A DNA stretch of 35,487 nt. It comes from an uncultured Prevotellaceae bacterium. Its GTDB lineage: Bacteria > Bacteroidota > Bacteroidia > Bacteroidales > Bacteroidaceae. A model generated the notes under the pieces. It ran no database searches. It saw nothing but the letters and a program-made list of their open reading frames with translations, and was not told where the DNA came from. Below are positions 1 through 7,414 of the stretch, in pieces. The stretch covers positions 1 through 35,487 of the forward strand of contig CADAOD010000028.1 in the NCBI GenBank assembly GCA_902789415.1, given 5' to 3'. The position numbers were made by a program, and so were the translations under genes. How positions within the stretch are numbered: the first letter of the stretch is position 1; the number at the start of each line of letters is the position of its first letter.

Positions 1-315
1 GGTATCCGCCATCTGACAGGTGTGAAGCTAAACGCCAGTTACCCTATACTATGCAAGGATTTTGGTGACTTGGCAGAAGATATTGCCTATAATGCCACTC
101 TGACAGCATTTGTGGCTACAGCATCTGCTGCTGAAGGCGTTGCTAAGGTTATCAGTATCGGTCTTGATACACTTTTGGAACTTGCCATTCCCTCACAACA
201 GCAGAGTATTTTCTCTGGAATCGGTGGCGGCAGCAACAACGATAGAAATTGGAATGATGACGATAAAAAACGTAAGAAGAATGAGAATTATAAACCCTAT
301 AAATTTAGACGATAA
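1..315 (+). CDS. C-terminal fragment of a probable mobilization/relaxase-type protein (5' partial)
   Basis: The reading frame is open from the first base, so this is the tail of a longer protein; the GTG at 22 is probably only an internal valine. The visible part has an alanine-rich, probably helical stretch, then a Gly/Ser/Asn/Asp-rich linker and a strongly basic C-terminus ending KPYKFRR. Tails of this kind are common at the end of Bacteroidetes relaxases and mobilization nucleases, but no catalytic motif lies inside the window, so the assignment is an inference. Its stop overlaps the start of the next gene by one base (TAATG), indicating translational coupling. It may be the left part of the mobile element suggested by the accessory gene block. 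Confidence 0.4.
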   Translation, partial: GIRHLTGVKLNASYPILCKDFGDLAEDIAYNATLTAFVATASAAEGVAKVISIGLDTLLELAIPSQQQSIFSGIGGGSNNDRNWNDDDKKRKKNENYKPYKFRR

Positions 316-1040
316 TGAATAAGACAGACAAAGAGTACATAGACGCTCAGATTGAGAGTGTCGAAGAAAAGTTTGAGGCACGCCTAAAAGAAGCCTACGA
401 GAAAGTGTGTAACCAGAATTCGTTGCCAAAGGATTCAAAGGGGAATGTGGCCATTCCCGCTGGATTTACTCAGAAGGATGGCCAACCATTAATTCTCATC
501 GACCCAGAGTTGTTCGAAACTCTTGCGCGAAAAATCGTCAATGACGTGTATAAGGCAGAGGCAGAATACAATAAAAAGATGAGGGAAGAAGGCAAGATGA
601 CTCGCGAAGGATGGTATACCAAGTTGTATAACAACTGCGCAGAATACTGCAATAAGGTCTCTGAGCAGGTTGTATTCCTGTATAATAAGGTCGTTGGATC
701 ATTAGAAGATTCACATCAGTCAAGAGAGACCATCAAGAGTGAGCTTAACGAAATCAAGCAGACATTGGTCAGCATTAAAGGAAATACTATAGATATGCAT
801 GGAGTATACATCTATGGTAAGCATATGGCAGGTTGCTACTTTTTCACCTTTATGACATTTGTATTCATCTTCTTAGGATTGTTCGGCTATGGATTCTTTG
901 AGATGTCAGAAAGAGCCAAACAAGCGAACGTAAAACTCCAGATAATCCGTGATAATTTCGGACATCATCCCGCTGTCAAACACACCTTCGAAATGCTTGA
1001 CTCTACATTTGCAAATCCATTACCACCTAAACAAGAGTGA
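315..1040 (+). CDS. Hypothetical single-pass membrane protein with coiled-coil character, downstream of mobilization gene
   Basis: This 241-residue protein has a charged, helical N-terminal two-thirds (Glu/Lys-rich, likely coiled coil around residues 1-40 and 130-160) and one hydrophobic segment at about 172-195, followed by a short tail of about 45 residues. There is no signal peptide. The start overlaps the preceding stop by one base, so the two genes are coupled. I do not recognise the family. Its position after a probable relaxase tail would fit an accessory mobilization protein anchored in the inner membrane, but this rests on context alone. A clear terminator follows the stop. Confidence 0.6.
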   Translation: MNKTDKEYIDAQIESVEEKFEARLKEAYEKVCNQNSLPKDSKGNVAIPAGFTQKDGQPLILIDPELFETLARKIVNDVYKAEAEYNKKMREEGKMTREGWYTKLYNNCAEYCNKVSEQVVFLYNKVVGSLEDSHQSRETIKSELNEIKQTLVSIKGNTIDMHGVYIYGKHMAGCYFFTFMTFVFIFLGLFGYGFFEMSERAKQANVKLQIIRDNFGHHPAVKHTFEMLDSTFANPLPPKQE

Positions 1041-1050
1041 ACATTGTTTT

Positions 1051-1082
1051 CGAATCCGTTATATAATTAACGGATTCGTTTT
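1051..1082 (+). terminator. Intrinsic terminator after the mobilization-type operon
   Basis: A perfect 11-bp inverted repeat (arms 1051-1061 and 1068-1078, six-base loop) is followed by TTTT. It lies 10 bases after the stop of the preceding gene and separates it from the RNA/leader region downstream. Confidence 0.75.
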
Positions 1083-1179
1083 CATATATAAGAAGCTACT
1101 TGGTACAAAAACGCGTCTAATTTATACAAAAATGCCTATACTTCAAAACAATTTTAGTTAAATAATTATTCTGTTTAGA

Positions 1180-1197
1180 TAATTTTGTGTAATTTTG
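1180..1197 (+). promoter_or_regulatory. Tandem Bacteroidetes -7 elements ahead of the structured RNA
   Basis: Two copies of TAATTTTG lie exactly 10 bases apart (1180-1187 and 1190-1197), both matching TAnnTTTG. The surroundings are very AT-rich. Transcription would begin near 1193 or 1203, right at the start of the structured segment. No convincing -33 element was picked out by eye. Confidence 0.5.
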
Positions 1198-1199
1198 TA

Positions 1200-1616
1200 C
1201 CGAAAAATCCCGTGGTCTTACCGACTATGCAAGATGGACGAGTCCATAAAGTGTAAAGGTGAGATAGTCTACGCCGAGCAAATAGAAGGATGTTGCCAAA
1301 CAACTATTCTGATTGATGCGGGCTATGGGTGGGAAACGGGAACGACATATTAAAGGCGTTTACAAAGCGCTCTGTTCGAGACGTATCGAAATCTTGCAAA
1401 CTATCGATTGAAATCTTGAACATAGCAACGGTAGGCGTCCTCGGGATGTGTTTATACGCATCCCCTTTGGGGATATAAGGTACGATGTATCTATATTCTA
1501 TAGGGGGTACTATATTCATATCGGCGTGGGCTCTAACGTTGTCTGTTCAATTTCAATGGGCAATGCAAGAGCCTCGATACGTGGAATAGACAACAGGACG
1601 ATTCCACGCTTTTTTT
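1200..1616 (+). ncRNA. Candidate structured RNA (about 415 nt) or long conditional leader of the kinase operon
   Basis: The 610-base stretch without a gene (1041-1649) holds this apparent transcript, bounded by tandem -7 elements and an intrinsic terminator. Paired elements visible by eye: 1223-1228 with 1264-1269 enclosing a hairpin at 1234-1247 with a CGAG loop; a hairpin within 1281-1308; 1375-1379 with 1386-1390; two mutually exclusive hairpins at 1444-1464 and 1460-1474; 1528-1534 with 1568-1574; and the terminator stem. The loop of the 1528-1574 hairpin (1538-1544) is perfectly complementary over 7 bases to the terminator loop (1588-1594). The nonamer GAAATCTTG occurs at 1388 and 1410. 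It lacks recognisable signatures of RNase P RNA, tmRNA or a group II intron. It could be a free RNA or an attenuator leader, because no second promoter is visible before the kinase start at 1650. Confidence 0.45.
1580..1616 (+). terminator. Intrinsic terminator of the structured RNA, possibly conditional
   Basis: An 8-bp perfect stem (1580-1587 with 1601-1608) has a 13-base loop and is followed by seven T residues (1610-1616). It sits only 33 bases ahead of the kinase start codon. Its loop contains AGACAAC, complementary to an upstream hairpin loop, which suggests folding control of termination. Confidence 0.7.
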
Positions 1617-1649
1617 GTGTCATATGTAGAACTATAAATAGATAAGGAT

Positions 1650-3128
1650 ATGATACAATTACAATCGGGGTCACTCCTCCAAGACGGGAAATACAAAATA
1701 ATAAGTGTCCTAGGACAAGGAGGTTTTGGCATAACTTATTTAGCAGAGCATTCTTTGCTCGGTAAGAAAGTCGCTATTAAAGAGTTTTTTTACAAAGACT
1801 ATTGTAATAGGGATGAATCCACAAGTCATATAACAGTTGGAACGCAAAGCAATACAGGACTTGTTGAGCGGTTCCTAAAAAAATTTGTAAAGGAAGCCCA
1901 AACAATATCACAACTTCATCACCCAAACATAGTTGAAATATATGATATTTTCTCAGAAAACAATACGGCATATTATGTTATGGAATACATTGAGGGAACT
2001 TCTCTCAACGAAATGGTGAAAAATACAGGCAAGCTGTCTGAGGATAAAGCGTATCATTATATACAGAAAGTTGCTAATGCACTTAAATGTGTTCACAAAA
2101 ATCATATTAACCATTTGGACGTAAAGCCCAGTAATATCATGCTTCGTGAGCGTGATAATGAAATCGTACTAATTGACTTTGGCACTTCAAAACAGTATGA
2201 TGTTGAAACAAACATGGCATCGACTACAACTACGCCAGTTGGAATCAGTGCAGGCTATGCTCCTATAGAACAATATAGAAAGGGTGGTGTTTCCTCCTTT
2301 AGTCCAGAATCAGACATATACGCATTAGGCGCCACTCTTTATAAATTATTGACGGGTATTACACCTCCAGAATCTATTGCTTTAGAAGACGAAGGATTGG
2401 ATGGATTAGAAAAATTATCCGACAAAAGCCGTTCGGTAATTCAGAAGTGTATGCGTATCCGCAAGAGTGAACGTCCGCATAGCATTGAGGAATTTGAACA
2501 ACTTATTAAATCTGATAAAAAAGAAGATGAAGAACCTGTCAGTATCGATAATGAGTCAACTCGCATTATTTCTCAGGAAGACGATACTATTGGCGAAACA
2601 ATAGAAGAAAGTACTTTAGAGTATGAAGATGAAACACTATCAAATAGTAGTTGGAAGAAATATACGATTATAGGATTATTAGCTGCAGTTTGTGTATTTG
2701 GATTTGTTTATTTAAAACATAACACTTCTACAAATGACACAAAGGCAGAGAATGATTCTATAAAGGTTGAAAATGTAGATGGAAACGCAGGCTCAAAAGT
2801 GACAGAACAGCCAACGAGAGTTGAAAATACGGATAATAATAAAAAAGTAGATTCAAAAAAGTCGCCAAAAGAAGATGTGAAACAAGAAAAGGCATCTGAA
2901 GACAACTCACAGATATTAAGCAATGCACTTAAAAAGGGGGATTATGCCACTATACAAAAATTAGCTAACCAAGGGTATGCTCCGTCTTATGTACCTTTGG
3001 CAAAATACTATCTTAGTAATAATGAGTATGCAGAAGCAGATCGTTATGCCAAAAAGGGGAAGGCTGCGGGGCAGAGTGGCGCCCAGGCGGTAATAAGTAC
3101 ATTGGAGAATTTGGGATATTACGATTAA
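1650..3128 (+). CDS. Transmembrane Ser/Thr protein kinase with C-terminal Sel1/TPR-like tail
   Basis: A 492-residue Hanks-type kinase. The glycine loop GQGGFG is at 22-27, the VAIK lysine at 44, the catalytic loop HLDVKPSN at 155-162, DFG at 176-178 and the APIEQY activation-segment end at 204-209. The catalytic loop has HLD instead of HRD, so it is a non-RD kinase that may not need activation-loop phosphorylation. A Glu/Asp-rich linker (290-335) contains NESTRII, a possible phospho-acceptor site. One membrane segment follows at about 338-354. The rest is a Lys/Glu/Asp-rich spacer and a short helical-repeat end (about 425-490) resembling Sel1/TPR units. The kinase domain should be cytoplasmic and the repeat tail extracytoplasmic. 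It is the first gene of the signalling cluster, 33 bases after the terminator. Confidence 0.93.
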   Translation: MIQLQSGSLLQDGKYKIISVLGQGGFGITYLAEHSLLGKKVAIKEFFYKDYCNRDESTSHITVGTQSNTGLVERFLKKFVKEAQTISQLHHPNIVEIYDIFSENNTAYYVMEYIEGTSLNEMVKNTGKLSEDKAYHYIQKVANALKCVHKNHINHLDVKPSNIMLRERDNEIVLIDFGTSKQYDVETNMASTTTTPVGISAGYAPIEQYRKGGVSSFSPESDIYALGATLYKLLTGITPPESIALEDEGLDGLEKLSDKSRSVIQKCMRIRKSERPHSIEEFEQLIKSDKKEDEEPVSIDNESTRIISQEDDTIGETIEESTLEYEDETLSNSSWKKYTIIGLLAAVCVFGFVYLKHNTSTNDTKAENDSIKVENVDGNAGSKVTEQPTRVENTDNNKKVDSKKSPKEDVKQEKASEDNSQILSNALKKGDYATIQKLANQGYAPSYVPLAKYYLSNNEYAEADRYAKKGKAAGQSGAQAVISTLENLGYYD

Positions 3129-3148
3129 CAAAATAAAATAATAGCATT

Positions 3149-4732
3149 ATGTTTAGGAAAGTTTTTTTACTTATTGCGTTAGGTATAGCAAGCTATGCTT
3201 GTGCGCAGGATGCTTCCTTTTACAGAAAGTACGCAGAAAAAGGCGATAAGGAAGCAATGGTTAATTTGGCACAGTGCTATATGAATGGTACTGGCGGAGT
3301 AAACCAGGATTATAACCAAGCTACTGATTGGCTTGCAAAAGCAGCAAAAAAGAATTATCCTCCTGCTCTGCATCAATTAGGATTATGCTATCTTTATGGT
3401 GCTGGCGTTCTTAAGGATTTTGCACGTGGATGGGAACTCAACCAAAAAGCGGTGAAAAAAAGTTATCCCGCAGCCTTTTATACTACAGCATGTTGCTATA
3501 GAGATGGAATCTATGTTAGTCAGGATTATCATCAATGGTTCTCATGGTTAATGAAGGCTGCAGAAATGGGGGATGACGATGCCCAATCTGATATTGGCAG
3601 AGCCTATCTATATGGCGTTCAACAAATTAATTTGGAGCAAAATTACAATCAGGCTTTTTCTTATCTAAAAAAGGCAGCTGACCAAAACAATGCTAATGGT
3701 CTTTTTTATGTTGGAGTTTGTTATCAGTTTGGTGCTGGAGTCGAGACTGATGAAAGCAAAGCAACATCTTACTTTATTCAAGCAGCCCAATTAGGAAATG
3801 CAGATGCTCAATGTGAGGTGGCAGATATATATATGAGAGGGAAAGGCAACATTCAACCCGATTACTCAGAAGCCCAAAGGTACTTAAATGCCGCTGTTCA
3901 GCAAGAAAATGTTCGTGCCTATTATTTGATGGGTAATCTCTATTATTATGGTTTGGGTGTTGAGGAAAATAATGAAACTGCGGCTGAATGGTATAAGAAA
4001 GCATCTGATGTAGGAAATACAGATGCGATGACTCAATTGGCATGGATGTACATCTATGGCGTTGGAGTTGCTGAAAACGAATCTAAAGGATTTCAACTTT
4101 ATAAGCAAGCTGCTGACAATGGTTCAATTGCTGGTTATGCAGGCTTAGGAATGTGTTATGAAAACGGATATGGAACGACAAAAAACATAAATTCTGCGGT
4201 TTCAAATTACAAACAAGCAGCAGAATCAAATAATAGTTATGCTCAGCATAGGCTATATTTTTTGTATAGAGAGGGAGATGGGGTTGCCAAAGATACGCAA
4301 GCTGCAATACAATATCTGCGACAAGCTGTTGACAATGGCTCTACAAATGCGATGTATTCTTTGGGATATGAGTATTTGGTAGGAGAAATACTCCATCAAG
4401 AGAATAGTTCTGCTTTGGAGTATATCACAAAATCAGCAGATGGGGGATATGCATTTGCATGTGCGGTACTTGGTACTTTCTATTATGACGGTGAACCTCT
4501 CGTTAGCAAAGATTTCAACCAAGCGTTTAAATATCTATCAGCTGCGGCTAAACAGTCATCATCTATTGGAAATGACGATTTGTTAGCAGTTGTATATAAA
4601 GATTTAGGTGCTTGTTATAGATTCGGCAGAGGTACCGAGGCCGACCAAAGTCTAGCATCTTATTATACAGAACAAGCAGCTAAATATGGTGATACAAAAT
4701 CGCTAGATGCTGTTAAAATGCTTAGAAAGTAA
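3149..4732 (+). CDS. Secreted Sel1-like repeat (SLR) protein
   Basis: A 527-residue protein with an N-terminal signal peptide (hydrophobic core at 4-17, likely cleavage after CAQ at 18-20). It is followed by about twelve tandem Sel1-type alpha/alpha repeats of roughly 36-40 residues, with the recurring pattern A-LG-CY-GxGV-D-A--Y-KAA. SLR proteins are scaffolds for protein-protein contacts, often in envelope stress or signalling complexes. The repeats resemble the short helical tail of the kinase encoded 20 bases upstream, so the two could interact in the periplasm; this is inference. The stop overlaps the next start by one base (TAATG). Confidence 0.88.
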   Translation: MFRKVFLLIALGIASYACAQDASFYRKYAEKGDKEAMVNLAQCYMNGTGGVNQDYNQATDWLAKAAKKNYPPALHQLGLCYLYGAGVLKDFARGWELNQKAVKKSYPAAFYTTACCYRDGIYVSQDYHQWFSWLMKAAEMGDDDAQSDIGRAYLYGVQQINLEQNYNQAFSYLKKAADQNNANGLFYVGVCYQFGAGVETDESKATSYFIQAAQLGNADAQCEVADIYMRGKGNIQPDYSEAQRYLNAAVQQENVRAYYLMGNLYYYGLGVEENNETAAEWYKKASDVGNTDAMTQLAWMYIYGVGVAENESKGFQLYKQAADNGSIAGYAGLGMCYENGYGTTKNINSAVSNYKQAAESNNSYAQHRLYFLYREGDGVAKDTQAAIQYLRQAVDNGSTNAMYSLGYEYLVGEILHQENSSALEYITKSADGGYAFACAVLGTFYYDGEPLVSKDFNQAFKYLSAAAKQSSSIGNDDLLAVVYKDLGACYRFGRGTEADQSLASYYTEQAAKYGDTKSLDAVKMLRK

Positions 4733-5967
4733 TGATTATGAAAAAGATTCTTATCGGACTAGTGTTGGGAGTCCTTTGTATATGTTCCACATCTGCCCAG
4801 CAACTTAATTCAACCCAAAAGAAGTTGAAGACGGAAATTTTTAACTATTTGAAAAAGGAAGTTTCAAATCTGACAGATTATTCTGCAACAGATTTAAAAT
4901 TCACTCTGAATGGAACTACATACTTTGTGAGTATAAGTGAATCCGATTACTCACCTATGTATGTCATTTTATATGCTGGTTTTAACATTCCAGACACGTA
5001 TAAAAAGGAAGTTGTTGCTTTAGCTGCTCCGACATTGAACTCTTATAAGGGAGTTAAATTCTATAGTGGAGATGATTATATAAAATTACAGGCTGAGATG
5101 TTTATGAATGATTATAAACCATTTGCAACATCCTTCCATTCGCTAATAAGTGTAATGAGTACAATTCGAGATGCTTTCGATGAAGCATACGAAAAGGCAA
5201 AGCCATCTTATACTACAAGTTCTTCATTTACCTCTCAATTTAAAAAGAACTCCAACGAATATGTATGGCCATATTGCAGGAACTTGAGTGATAGTAAATT
5301 GTATATTTCTAAAGTTTCCCTATTAAAAGATTATACCCTATTAGAAATGATTTCTTATAACGGAGGACAATATCAGAATTGCGCAATTGACAGAAATAGC
5401 TATTTATCGGTTGGTGGCTCGAGGTATACATTATTAAAAGCTGAGGGCATTTCATATAGTCCCCAATTTACGGATTATCCTGGCTATCAATCAGGAAGGG
5501 AGGTTTCTCTTAAATTCAAATTATATTTCAAGCCATTGCCATCAGGAACAAAAACTTTCAATTTTTCTGAATCATCAAGCAATGGCTGGCAAATAACGGG
5601 TATAACCTTAGAAGATAATGCGTCTATATCAGTGCATGGAGACGAAATAGCGACTGACGCACATAGATGGAAGTGTTCTTCAATAATATGTCAAGAAAAA
5701 CAAACAATAGTAAAGAAAGTTGTAACCCCCAAAAATAACGGTACATACATGTATAGTAGCCAAGGTGAATTCATTGAAGATGCAGATACAGGAAGGAAAT
5801 ATTACCTAATAAATAGTTCTATCGGATTTGAAGGGAATCCAACAATATCATATGACACCAACTCTATTGAGTTCTACGAAGTTTATCCTGCTTTACCTGC
5901 ATCAGTAAAGAGAATCAACATATCCTCGGGGTCTCAATATTACATTAAGAATTTGAGTATAAGATGA
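4732..5967 (+). CDS. Secreted protein of unknown function with two C-terminal LPxxxK-type modules
   Basis: A 411-residue protein starting with a signal peptide, likely cut after SAQ. The start at 4732 overlaps the upstream stop; the ATG at 4738 (MKKILIG) is equally plausible. The N-terminal domain (about 25-165) is alpha/beta and unrecognised. The region after about residue 180 looks all-beta. Two related modules are visible: a PLPSGTKTFNF segment with WQITGI, and near the C-terminus PALPASVKRINI with YIKNLSI. Similar LPxGTKxxxF-type segments occur in other Bacteroidales secreted proteins of unknown role (from memory). It is coupled to the SLR gene and ends the first sub-operon. Function unknown. 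Confidence 0.75.
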   Translation: MIMKKILIGLVLGVLCICSTSAQQLNSTQKKLKTEIFNYLKKEVSNLTDYSATDLKFTLNGTTYFVSISESDYSPMYVILYAGFNIPDTYKKEVVALAAPTLNSYKGVKFYSGDDYIKLQAEMFMNDYKPFATSFHSLISVMSTIRDAFDEAYEKAKPSYTTSSSFTSQFKKNSNEYVWPYCRNLSDSKLYISKVSLLKDYTLLEMISYNGGQYQNCAIDRNSYLSVGGSRYTLLKAEGISYSPQFTDYPGYQSGREVSLKFKLYFKPLPSGTKTFNFSESSSNGWQITGITLEDNASISVHGDEIATDAHRWKCSSIICQEKQTIVKKVVTPKNNGTYMYSSQGEFIEDADTGRKYYLINSSIGFEGNPTISYDTNSIEFYEVYPALPASVKRINISSGSQYYIKNLSIR

Positions 5968-6045
5968 CGGAATCTGATTCGTCCACTAACCCCCTACGTT
6001 CGTCCAATATGTAGAATTATCCTCTTTCACATTCAAAAAATATAG

Positions 6046-6053
6046 TATTTTTG
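6046..6053 (+). promoter_or_regulatory. Promoter -7 element for the EF-hand/FHA/PP2C sub-operon
   Basis: TATTTTTG matches TAnnTTTG and lies 37 bases ahead of the ATG at 6091, in the only intergenic gap (123 bases) inside the signalling cluster. It suggests a second transcription unit from 6091 onward. Confidence 0.55.
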
Positions 6054-6090
6054 CAACATAACAGTTTAACTATATAAACAAATTTGAGTT

Positions 6091-6831
6091 ATGTATAATA
6101 ATGAAGAAACAAGGGTTCTGAATCAAGTAGAAAACAACCCTACAGCAGAAAGTCGTGTTAATGAAAACGAAGTAAAGAATGAGTCTAAAAATGAATTAGG
6201 CAAACGTGCTGCTACAGTAGGATCAGCATTTGTAGGTGGTGCGGTTGGTGCGGCTGGCGCAGAATATGTTCAAACAATTCTAAATCAAGGGGCAGAACAA
6301 ATCTTAGAAGAAGATAAACCTGACGAACAGACTGTAGAACCATCTTCCCAGACTTCCACCTCCCATACACCTAAGACCGAAGTTCAGTCAGAGGAAGTTC
6401 AGTCAGAGGAAGTTCAGGCTGTTGTTGAAGACGCAAGCGATATGCCTACAAATGCGACACTTGTAAGTTATGAAGAACCGATAGCGGATACTACCGATAC
6501 AAATGACTCTGAAGTTCGGGTTGTTGGTGTTCAGGCTTTTCAGAATGAGGATGGTAGCCAAGCGATTGTAGCTGGTTTGGAACTGGACGGAGACCGTGCT
6601 TTAGTTGTTGACGTGAACTCAGACGGGACAATGGATTTGTTTATTCATGATGATAACAGGGATGGTCAAATTTCTGACGAAGAGATTCATGACATAACTG
6701 CCGATAATGTCTCAACACAAGCTGTTATAGATGATTATGCGGTACAAGCTGGGCATAATGATCTGTATATGGCAAATAACGATATGCCTGACTACATGAA
6801 TGATGCAGATGCGGGCCTAATGGATTCGTAA
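6091..6831 (+). CDS. Acidic EF-hand-like protein with glycine-zipper segment
   Basis: A 246-residue, very acidic protein without a signal peptide. It begins NNEETRVL, a motif echoed in neighbouring proteins of the cluster. Residues 44-58 form a Gly/Ala-rich, zipper-like hydrophobic stretch that could associate with a membrane. A low-complexity Glu/Ser/Thr region contains the EVQSE repeat (about 97-109). Two Asp-rich loops follow: DVNSDGTMDLF at 174-184 and DDNRDGQISDEEI at 187-199. The second fits a canonical EF-hand calcium loop (acidic or polar ligands at 1, 3 and 5, Gly at 6, Ile at 8, Glu at 12). It could act as a calcium-responsive kinase substrate recognised by the adjacent FHA proteins, but this is inference. 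Family not recognised. Confidence 0.75.
   Translation: MYNNEETRVLNQVENNPTAESRVNENEVKNESKNELGKRAATVGSAFVGGAVGAAGAEYVQTILNQGAEQILEEDKPDEQTVEPSSQTSTSHTPKTEVQSEEVQSEEVQAVVEDASDMPTNATLVSYEEPIADTTDTNDSEVRVVGVQAFQNEDGSQAIVAGLELDGDRALVVDVNSDGTMDLFIHDDNRDGQISDEEIHDITADNVSTQAVIDDYAVQAGHNDLYMANNDMPDYMNDADAGLMDS
6379..6417 (+). repeat. In-frame 15-bp tandem repeat
   Basis: The unit GAAGTTCAGTCAGAG is present twice (6379-6393, 6394-6408) plus nine bases of a third copy. It encodes EVQSE repeats in the linker of the EF-hand-like protein. Copy-number changes would stay in frame and only alter linker length. Confidence 0.85.
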
Positions 6832-6835
6832 TACA

Positions 6836-7399
6836 ATGGATACAATTACTATAGTATGCCCAAACTGCCGTTCACGCTTGTCTGTTCAAAATGCACCAGA
6901 CATTCGCGATAAAATGCTTACGTGTCCTATATGTAAGTATAAGGCTAAAGTTAATGTTTTCTTAATGGGAACAGCTGCGCAGGGTGGTTTGGGCGCTTCC
7001 GATGAAGCGACCCGACTTCCGGGCAGTTATCAACAACAGATAAAAATTGATCCAGGCCAGATGCGTGTTGAACAAACAGGACAGATATGTGAATTACGAA
7101 TCGGAAGTCAAGTCCTAGGTAGACTGGCAAATTCTGGAAGCGCAGACATTCAGATTGGTAGCGAGACTTATAAAGATGAATATATGAGTCGTCGTCATGT
7201 TCAAATTGATGTCGTTAAAACGGACACAGGTATTGAGCATCATTTGGTTGAAATAGGCTCCAAAAATATTATTCAGTTAAATGGGGAACCAATTCAACGA
7301 GGCGATGAAATTGTGTTATCTTTTGGAGACAAACTAACGTTAGGTAAAACAAATCTAACATTAGAGGAAACTGACGAAGAAGCTACACGAGTTATCTAA
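6836..7399 (+). CDS. Zinc-ribbon plus FHA domain protein
   Basis: A 187-residue cytoplasmic protein. A zinc ribbon is formed by C8/C11 and C30/C33 (CPNC and CPIC knuckles). A Gly/Pro linker with DEATRL (56-61) follows. An FHA domain spans about 85-176, with the conserved core SRRH at 118-121 and NG at 149-150 before the last strands. FHA domains bind phosphothreonine, so this is a likely reader of the adjacent kinase. The protein ends in EEATRVI, so it carries two candidate Thr sites of the same type seen in the EF-hand protein and the kinase linker. That arrangement recalls self-binding FHA switches such as GarA/OdhI (known family behaviour; applied here by analogy). It lies 4 bases after the previous gene. 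Confidence 0.88.
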   Translation: MDTITIVCPNCRSRLSVQNAPDIRDKMLTCPICKYKAKVNVFLMGTAAQGGLGASDEATRLPGSYQQQIKIDPGQMRVEQTGQICELRIGSQVLGRLANSGSADIQIGSETYKDEYMSRRHVQIDVVKTDTGIEHHLVEIGSKNIIQLNGEPIQRGDEIVLSFGDKLTLGKTNLTLEETDEEATRVI

Positions 7400-7414
7400 A
7401 TAATAGAATCAAAG

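Noticed and set aside
1200-1616. Retron msr/msd or IscB-associated (HEARO-type) guide RNA
   Set aside because: No reverse transcriptase, IscB or TnpB gene is present in the window, and I see no matching terminal inverted repeats; a general structured RNA or leader is the safer call.
1304-1645. Short open frames on both strands across the structured RNA region
   Set aside because: They overlap each other and the hairpins, have no recognisable protein character and end inside the terminator region; the stretch looks like RNA, not coding.
6379-6417. CRISPR-like or minisatellite array
   Set aside because: Units are 15 bases, directly abutting, in frame and fewer than three; it is a coding tandem repeat, not spaced repeats.
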